This document shows, piece by piece, positions 59,503 to 64,000 of a stretch of 64,000 bases of DNA. Within the stretch, counting starts at the first letter, position 1; each line of letters begins with the position of its first letter. The stretch is from JACVRW01 sp963812415 (GTDB lineage Bacteria > Actinomycetota > Thermoleophilia > Solirubrobacterales > Thermoleophilaceae). The notes under the pieces are model-generated. The model made no database searches. It was not told the DNA's origin and was given only the letters and a program-made list of their open reading frames with translations. The translations under genes and the position numbers were made by a program. The stretch is from NCBI GenBank assembly GCA_963812415.1, contig CAWEVH010000028.1, forward strand, positions 62,001 through 126,000, in the 5' to 3' direction.

Positions 59503-59973
59503 CTACCGGCTCCGGGCGAAGAGCTGGCCGCGCACAGCGCCGCCTGGGAAGGCACCCGTGTGGACGTTCACGTAGAACCTGCCCGGGTTGGCGGCGATCG
59601 CTCGGGCGTCCGCGCGGCTGAGCGTCACGCAGCCGCTCCCCGCGCCGGGGTCGCCCCCACTCGGCGTGGCAATGGTGACCGCCACGGGGCCGGCGACGTC
59701 CGCCCCGCCCCGATGGATGTGCGCCTGCAGGGGCCTGGCGATGTTCTTGACCGCCACGGCTATGCACATCCTGCGGCCGTCGAGCACCGCGGTCGCGCCG
59801 CCGCGACCGTCCTGGTCGCCCGCGCCCCTGGAGCCCTCGCTCGAGACCTCCTTGCTCCCGAGCATCGTCGCGTGGAGCGTCCCCGGGTCGGAGCCCTGCC
59901 CCACCGCCGCCGTGACGGCAACCGTGCAGGCGACTCCGATCGCCGCCGCGAGCGCCAGCCAGCGCATCTTCAT
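59503..59973 (-). CDS. Secreted CHRD-domain protein
   Basis: A 156-residue protein with a signal peptide (LALAAAIGVACTVAVTAAVG) and one CHRD domain: HATMLGSKEVSSEG, the metal or ligand-like AHIHRGGADVAGPVAV, and FYVNVHTGAFPGGAVRGQL. CHRD domains are found in bacterial surface proteins and in chordin. Function is not known; a role in surface or matrix binding is a guess. ATG with GGGGAGA upstream. It has one pair of Cys that could form a disulfide outside the cell. Confidence 0.87.
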   Translation of the reverse strand: MKMRWLALAAAIGVACTVAVTAAVGQGSDPGTLHATMLGSKEVSSEGSRGAGDQDGRGGATAVLDGRRMCIAVAVKNIARPLQAHIHRGGADVAGPVAVTIATPSGGDPGAGSGCVTLSRADARAIAANPGRFYVNVHTGAFPGGAVRGQLFARSR

Positions 59974-60083
59974 GGTCCGTCTCCCCTCTCGTTCGACTGG
60001 CCCGTGATACGCGCCACCAGCCCGCGAGGTTCATCGCCCGGCCGAAATCGCTCGCGAGCGCGTCTGCCTGCCCCGCGGGAGCC

Positions 60084-60419
60084 TCAACGCTTTGCCGGGA
60101 GCGAACGGGCGTAGGCCACGCTTCGTCGCACCCAGGGCTCGAGCTGGCGCTTCGTTCGCAGCGCCTCGGGGCCGACCCGCAGCCAGCCCGACAGCTCGCG
60201 GCCTCGCATCTCCATCGGCGACACGTGCGGCTTTCGCAGGAGGCTCTCACCCGAGTCGGGATCCACCCTCGCGAGCAGGCCGCCCTGACCGCTCGCCGCA
60301 ACTGCCATGTTCCCCGCGACGAGGAAGGCGAGGCCGCCGAACATCCGCTGCTCGGTGAGGTCCGGCTCGTCCGCGAGCTGCTCCCGGATCCGCTCGGCGA
60401 GGTCCTCGTCGTACGCCAC
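60084..60419 (-). CDS. TfoX N-terminal-domain protein
   Basis: A 111-residue protein with the TfoX_N pattern: AYDEDLAERIREQLADEPD, LTEQRMFGGLAFLVAGNMA, and LLRKPHVSPMEMRGRELSG. TfoX regulates competence in some gamma-proteobacteria, but the isolated N-terminal domain is widespread with other, unknown roles. GTG start at 60419; longer frames upstream overlap hmgA and are shadows. It follows hmgA by 35 bp on the same strand. Confidence 0.82.
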   Translation of the reverse strand: MAYDEDLAERIREQLADEPDLTEQRMFGGLAFLVAGNMAVAASGQGGLLARVDPDSGESLLRKPHVSPMEMRGRELSGWLRVGPEALRTKRQLEPWVRRSVAYARSLPAKR

Positions 60420-60454
60420 GGGCCCATCACCACGGCCGTCGGCCGTGCAGCTCC

Positions 60455-61702
60455 TCAGGCCGACGGGCCCGTGATCACCGAGTCCGACGTCTCGTGCACG
60501 CCGTCGCCGTCGCTCGAGGCCGGCGCCGGCGTGGGGTCGCGGTCCGGGTTCCAGCTGTAGGCGTACTCCGGCTTGTCGAGCTCCTGCCAGCGGGCCGCCA
60601 GCTTGAGCGGGCGGAACGTGTCCCACATCACGGCCAGCTCGTCGGTCGAGGTCTTGCCGAGCGCCTTCTCGACCGCGCCCGGCTGCGGGCCGTGCGGCAG
60701 GCCCGAGGGGTGCAGGGTGATGCAGCCCACGTCGACGCCCTTGCGCGCCGCGTAGTTGCCGGCCGCGTAGAACATGACCTCCTCGGACTGGATGTTCGAG
60801 TGGTGGTACGGAAGCGTGACCGCCTCCGGGTCCCAGTCGAGCATCCGCGGCGCGAACGTGCAGATCACGAAGTTCGGGCCCTGGAAGGTCTGGTGCGCGG
60901 GCGGCGGCAGGTGGAAGCGGCCGGCGCGCGGCTCGAAGTCGTCCGCGTTGAACGTGTACGGCCAGACGTAGCCGTCCCAGCCGACCACGTCGAACGGGTG
61001 CCGGTCGAGCACGTAGTCCTGGTAGCCGTCGCGCACGCGCACGGTGACCTGGTACTGGCCCACCTCCTCCACGGTCTCGAGCTCCTCGGGCGGGTGGAAG
61101 TCTCGCTGCGAGAACGGCGAGTGCTCGAGCAGCTGGCCGTAGCGGTTGCGGTAGCGGTTGGGAGTCTCGATCTCGCCCGGCGTGTGGAAGCAGAGCCAGT
61201 ACTGCTCCTCGCCCTCGGGCAGCTCCCAGGTGTGCGTGGTGCCGCGCGGGATCACGACGTAGTCGCGCTCACGGAAGGGCACGCGCCCGAACACCGTCTG
61301 CAGCACGCCGCTGCCGCGGTGGATGTAGAGCACCTCGTCGCCCTCGCCGTTGCGATAGAAGCCGTCGAGCGCCTCGGTGGGCTTGGCCACCGACACCTCG
61401 ATGTCGCCGTTCCACATCAACAGGCTGCGGGAGGACACCGGGTCGCCCCCGGCGCTCACCGGGTTCGTGTCGGCGAGCCGGTGCACGTGGGCGTCCGGCA
61501 CCCACTCCTCGCGCTCGATCGGCCGGAACCCGCCGACCTGGTCGAGCCGGCAGGGCGACTGGAGGTGGAGCAGGATCGACTCGTTGCCCGAGAAGCCCTC
61601 ATAGCCCATCACCTCCTCGACGAGCAGCGGCGAGGACGCGCCGTCCGAACGCACCTGGACGTGACGCTTGGGGGGAACCTTTCCGAGGCTGGCGTAGCGC
61701 AT
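60455..61702 (-). CDS. hmgA: Homogentisate 1,2-dioxygenase
   Basis: A 415-residue cupin-type dioxygenase with family blocks RDYVVIPRGTTHTWELPEG, PFDVVGWDGYVWPYTFNADDF, and the iron ligands in LPYHHSNIQSEEVMFYAAGNY and LHPSGLPHGPQPG. It opens the homogentisate ring to maleylacetoacetate in tyrosine and phenylalanine degradation. ATG start, two bases after the hpd stop, so the two are co-transcribed. The C-terminal 30 residues are Pro/Asp-rich and poorly conserved. Confidence is high on family identity. Confidence 0.93.
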   Translation of the reverse strand: MRYASLGKVPPKRHVQVRSDGASSPLLVEEVMGYEGFSGNESILLHLQSPCRLDQVGGFRPIEREEWVPDAHVHRLADTNPVSAGGDPVSSRSLLMWNGDIEVSVAKPTEALDGFYRNGEGDEVLYIHRGSGVLQTVFGRVPFRERDYVVIPRGTTHTWELPEGEEQYWLCFHTPGEIETPNRYRNRYGQLLEHSPFSQRDFHPPEELETVEEVGQYQVTVRVRDGYQDYVLDRHPFDVVGWDGYVWPYTFNADDFEPRAGRFHLPPPAHQTFQGPNFVICTFAPRMLDWDPEAVTLPYHHSNIQSEEVMFYAAGNYAARKGVDVGCITLHPSGLPHGPQPGAVEKALGKTSTDELAVMWDTFRPLKLAARWQELDKPEYAYSWNPDRDPTPAPASSDGDGVHETSDSVITGPSA

Positions 61703-61704
61703 GA

Positions 61705-62847
61705 CTACAAGTTTCCTCTCCGCTCCTGCTCCCGCTCGATCGCCTCGAACAGGGCCTTGAAGTTGCCCTCCCCGAAGCCGCGGGCGCCGTGGCGCTCGAT
61801 GATCTCGAAGAAGACCGTCGGCCGGTCGCCCACCGGCTTCGTGAAGATCTGAAGCAGGTAGCCCTCGTCGTCGCGGTCGACCAGGATCCCGAGCCGCTTC
61901 AGGTCCTCGATGTCCTCCGAGATCTCCCCGATCCGGCCCGGCACCTCCTCGTAGTACGACTCGGGGATCGTGAGGAACTCGACGCCGCGCTCACGCAGGT
62001 CCGCCACGCAGCGCACGATGTCGCGCGTGGCCATCGCGATGTGCTGGGCGCCGGCGCCGTTGTAGAAGTCGATGTACTCCTCGATCTGCGACTTGCGCTT
62101 GCCCTGGGCCGGCTCGTTGATCGGGAACTTGATGCGCCCGCTGCCGTCGGTGACCACCTTCGACATCAGGGCCGAGTACTCGGTCGAGATCGCCTCGTCC
62201 GAGAAGTGGATCATCTCGGTCATCCCGAAGACCCGCTCGTAGTAGTGGACCCACTCCTCCATGTGGCCGAGCTCGACGTTGCCGACGATGTGGTCGATCG
62301 CCATCAGCCGCATGGCGTCCGGATCCTTAGGCGCGTCCGCGCGGCGCTCGTAGCCGGGCAGGAACGGGCCGCGATAGTCCTCGCGCTGGACGAACAGGTG
62401 AAGCGTGTCCCCGTAGGTCTCGATCGCGGAGAGCTGCACGCGCCCGTGCTCGTCCTCCTCCCAGCGGGGGGTGGTCACGCCGCGCGCCCCGTGCGAGACC
62501 GCGTGCTCGTAGGCGGCGGCCGCGTCGGGCACGCTCAGCGCGATCTTCTGCACGCCGTCGCCGTGGCGCGCATGGTGGTCGGCGATCTCGTCCCCGCCGC
62601 TCAGCGTGCCGGTGAGCACGAGCCGGATCCGGCCCTGCTGCAGCACATGGGAGACGCGCTCACGGCTGCCGGTCTCGAGCCCGCGATAGGCGGTCTCGGT
62701 GAACCCGAAGGCGTGGGTGTAGTAGTAGGCCGCCTGCGCGGCGTTGCCAACGAACAGCTCGACGTGGTCGATGCCATGCACCGGCATGCGGTCGTTCTCG
62801 GGTACGGGCGGGCTGACGGTGCCTGGAGCGAGCTGCTCAGTGGCCAT
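61705..62847 (-). CDS. hpd: 4-hydroxyphenylpyruvate dioxygenase
   Basis: A 380-residue vicinal-oxygen-chelate dioxygenase. Fe(II) ligands are His in AIDHIVGNVELGHM, His in GAQHIAMATRDIV and Glu in TVFFEIIERHGARGFGEGNF. It turns 4-hydroxyphenylpyruvate into homogentisate, the substrate of the next gene product. The N-terminal half has the first domain (HGIDHVELFVGNAAQAAYYY). ATG start 95 bp from the divergent AsnC-type regulator; the region between holds a perfect palindrome. Confidence 0.94.
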   Translation of the reverse strand: MATEQLAPGTVSPPVPENDRMPVHGIDHVELFVGNAAQAAYYYTHAFGFTETAYRGLETGSRERVSHVLQQGRIRLVLTGTLSGGDEIADHHARHGDGVQKIALSVPDAAAAYEHAVSHGARGVTTPRWEEDEHGRVQLSAIETYGDTLHLFVQREDYRGPFLPGYERRADAPKDPDAMRLMAIDHIVGNVELGHMEEWVHYYERVFGMTEMIHFSDEAISTEYSALMSKVVTDGSGRIKFPINEPAQGKRKSQIEEYIDFYNGAGAQHIAMATRDIVRCVADLRERGVEFLTIPESYYEEVPGRIGEISEDIEDLKRLGILVDRDDEGYLLQIFTKPVGDRPTVFFEIIERHGARGFGEGNFKALFEAIEREQERRGNL

Positions 62848-62914
62848 CTGTTTCCTCTCTCACGGGTTCAACGAAATGATTGCCCGGTTCGGGTGACGCT
62901 TCAACGCCAATTCG

Positions 62915-62928
62915 TTGCAGAACTGCAA
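62915..62928. promoter_or_regulatory. Palindrome between hpd and its divergent AsnC-type regulator
   Basis: TTGCAG-AA-CTGCAA is a perfect inverted repeat 14 bp before the AsnC gene start. A looser pair CAACGAA (62870) and TTCGTTG (62911) is nested around it. The layout fits an Lrp/AsnC operator controlling both directions. Inference from position and symmetry. Confidence 0.6.
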
Positions 62929-62942
62929 AAGTTCCGGCGCAA

Positions 62943-63371
62943 ATGGACGATACCGACCGGAGAATCGTTGCGCTGCTCCAGGAGAACGCCCGCCGCTCGT
63001 TCAAGGACATCGGCGACCGGGTGCACCTCTCGGCTCCGGCCGTGAAGCGCCGCGTGGACCGGCTCGAGGCGGACGGGGTGATCCGCGGCTACAGCGCGGC
63101 GGTCGACCCGCGCGCCTTCGGCTGGCAGGCGGAGGCCTTCGTCGACCTCTACTGCGAGGGCGGCATGCCGGCCGACGCGATCCGGCGCGCGGTCGAGGGC
63201 GAGCCCGGCGTGAAGTCGGCCCACACCGTCGCCGGCGAGGCCAGCGCGCTCCTGCACGTGATGGCCACGAACACGCAGGACCTCGAGCTCTGCCTCGAGC
63301 GCATCCGCGCGACCGAGGGGATCAGCCGCACCGTCACGGAGGTCGTGCTCTCGACGCTGTTCGACCGCTGA
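62943..63371 (+). CDS. Lrp/AsnC-family transcriptional regulator
   Basis: A 142-residue regulator: N-terminal HTH (IVALLQENARRSFKDIGDRV, HLSAPAVKRRVDRLEADGVI, RGYSAAVDPRAFG) and C-terminal RAM/AsnC ligand domain (FVDLYCEGGMPADAI, VAGEASALLHVMATNTQDLE). It is divergent from hpd-hmgA, so it probably senses tyrosine, phenylalanine or a derived keto acid and controls that operon. ATG at 62943 chosen because the HTH begins directly after it. Confidence 0.9.
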   Translation: MDDTDRRIVALLQENARRSFKDIGDRVHLSAPAVKRRVDRLEADGVIRGYSAAVDPRAFGWQAEAFVDLYCEGGMPADAIRRAVEGEPGVKSAHTVAGEASALLHVMATNTQDLELCLERIRATEGISRTVTEVVLSTLFDR

Positions 63372-63394
63372 CGTGCCCGGGTACAGGCGCCTCC

Positions 63395-63694
63395 ATGGAC
63401 ACGAATCGGGAGTTCGAGCGCCACGAGGAGGAGGCGGCCGCGGCCGAGGCGGGGAAGATCGGCGGGCCGGGACCCGAGTACGAGGGCGCCGACGACGAGC
63501 GGGCGGTCGAGGAGGGCGGCGGCGGCGAGGCCGAGGGCTTCGAGCAGGCCGAGGCTGAGCTCGTGGAGGCCGCCGAGCACGGCGAGCGCCGTCACAGTCC
63601 CAGCGACGAGGAGTTCCCGCCCGAGGAGCGCTCCGACGAGTCGACGGCCGAGTACGGCGAGGCCGACGACGCCGAGCCGGGGCCCGACGCCTGA
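63395..63694 (+). CDS. Acidic hypothetical protein
   Basis: A 99-residue frame with ATG at 63395, 23 bp after the AsnC stop. The product is strongly acidic (many Glu, Asp, Gly), with no hydrophobic segment and long disordered-looking stretches such as DDERAVEEGGGGEAEGFEQA. Codon use fits the window, and the distance suggests co-transcription with the regulator. No family is recognised; a disordered acidic protein or a chance frame in GC-rich DNA are both possible. Confidence 0.45.
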   Translation: MDTNREFERHEEEAAAAEAGKIGGPGPEYEGADDERAVEEGGGGEAEGFEQAEAELVEAAEHGERRHSPSDEEFPPEERSDESTAEYGEADDAEPGPDA

Positions 63695-63703
63695 GCCCGC
63701 CGG

Positions 63704-63772
63704 CTACAGCTCGAGCCCGTCGCGCCAGCCTCGCAGCAGCAGCCGCTCGGTGCGCAGCTCGGGCACGCTCAC
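63704..63772 (-). pseudogene. GNAT N-terminal stub (22 codons) coupled to an SDR
   Basis: From a GTG overlapping the SDR stop (GTGA), the frame reads MSVPELRTERLLLRGWRD then GLEL and TAG. ELRTERLLLRGW is the first strand of RimJ/RimL-type GNAT acetyltransferases. The protein stops there, and the acidic gene lies beyond on the other strand. This is most likely the remnant of a truncated acetyltransferase gene. Confidence 0.55.
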
Positions 63773-63999
63773 GACTGCGGCCTGCGCTCCTCCGCGAGCG
63801 GCTTTCCGCCCTCGTCCGAGAGCCCGCCGGGCGGCCAGGCGCCGAACCAGTTGTCGCGGGCGCCGTCGATCGTGAGCACGGCGCCGGAGAAGTAGTCGCC
63901 CGCCGGGGAGGCGAGGTAGGCCACGAGCCAGGCGAATTCCTCCTCGCTGCCGAGCCGTCCGAGCGGGACCGTGCCCGCCACGCCCTCCACCACCGGCTT
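63769..63999 (-). CDS. Short-chain dehydrogenase/reductase, 5' part outside the window
   Basis: The frame is open to the right edge, so only the C-terminal 76 or so codons are present: GTVPLGRLGSEEEFAWLVAYLASPAGDYFSG and AVLTIDGARDNWFGAWPPGG. The pattern PLGRLGxxEE, then AYLASPAGDYxxGAVLxIDG is typical of classical SDRs near their end. Catalytic Ser, Tyr and Lys would lie outside. Its stop overlaps the GTG of the GNAT stub. Substrate unknown. Confidence 0.8.
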   Translation of the reverse strand, partial: KPVVEGVAGTVPLGRLGSEEEFAWLVAYLASPAGDYFSGAVLTIDGARDNWFGAWPPGGLSDEGGKPLAEERRPQS

Positions 64000-64000
64000 C

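Overview
The window is GC-rich bacterial chromosome: tightly packed genes, many GTG starts, and ATGA or GTGA stop/start overlaps. The gene content suggests a high-GC Gram-positive actinobacterium, possibly of the Thermoleophilia (Solirubrobacterales/Gaiellales) type. Pointers are PucR, DUF2804, DUF6159, CHRD, Actinobacteria-type holin-X, and an ECF sigma factor carrying its own anti-sigma domain. That placement is inference from gene families, not a database result. I see no tRNA, rRNA, CRISPR array, transposase, integrase or prophage, and no gene-free stretch over 300 bp.

Layout. 1-5.5 kb: end of a DUF1611 protein, a PucR regulator, an ammonium transporter fused to a PII domain, a DUF3303 protein and a PLP decarboxylase. 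5.5-15.3 kb: B12-dependent methionine synthase, a subtilase broken by six frame changes, a broken SDR, a secreted matrixin-type metalloprotease with a PKD domain, and a GT4 glycosyltransferase fused to a flippase-like membrane domain. 15.3-28 kb: HemQ-like protein, polysaccharide deacetylase, glycosyltransferase, FprA-type reductase, RDD protein with an acidic repeat tail, MFS pump, FAH hydrolase, UbiB kinase, AlkA-type glycosylase, an Fe-S module (A-type carrier, BolA, CGFS glutaredoxin) and an extended SDR. 28-36.5 kb: DegV, AI-2E family protein, a second flippase-like protein, a ClC remnant, a K+ channel, then a long overlapping leftward operon from a nitrilase-family gene and TetR through small membrane proteins to a GNAT and a sulfotransferase, headed by a perfect palindromic operator.

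36.5-47.6 kb: DUF2804, CapA-like and class III ADH genes, then a leftward coupled operon (acyl-CoA carboxylase beta, YdeI-like, BKACE, CoA-transferase, MerR) preceded by two hairpin repeats and a palindrome; upstream lie an arginase-like gene and an enoyl-CoA hydratase. Tandem UspA genes and an alkyltransferase-like gene bounded by 46-bp inverted repeats follow. 47.6-64 kb: two-component system, flavin disulfide oxidoreductase, acyl-CoA dehydrogenases, ECF sigma/anti-sigma fusion, HD-GYP protein, acetamidase, FabG-like SDR, CHRD protein, the tyrosine-degradation pair hpd-hmgA with a divergent AsnC regulator, and the end of an SDR.

The most interesting signals are: the Amt-PII fusion with a well-placed internal ribosome binding site; the BKACE/CoA-transferase/carboxylase operon, whose palindrome recurs upstream of an acyl-CoA dehydrogenase 7 kb away; the membrane-anchored ECF sigma factor; the glycosyltransferase-flippase fusion; and the inverted repeats around the alkyltransferase-like gene. 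About ten genes carry small frame breaks, so sequence or assembly error must be excluded before calling them pseudogenes.
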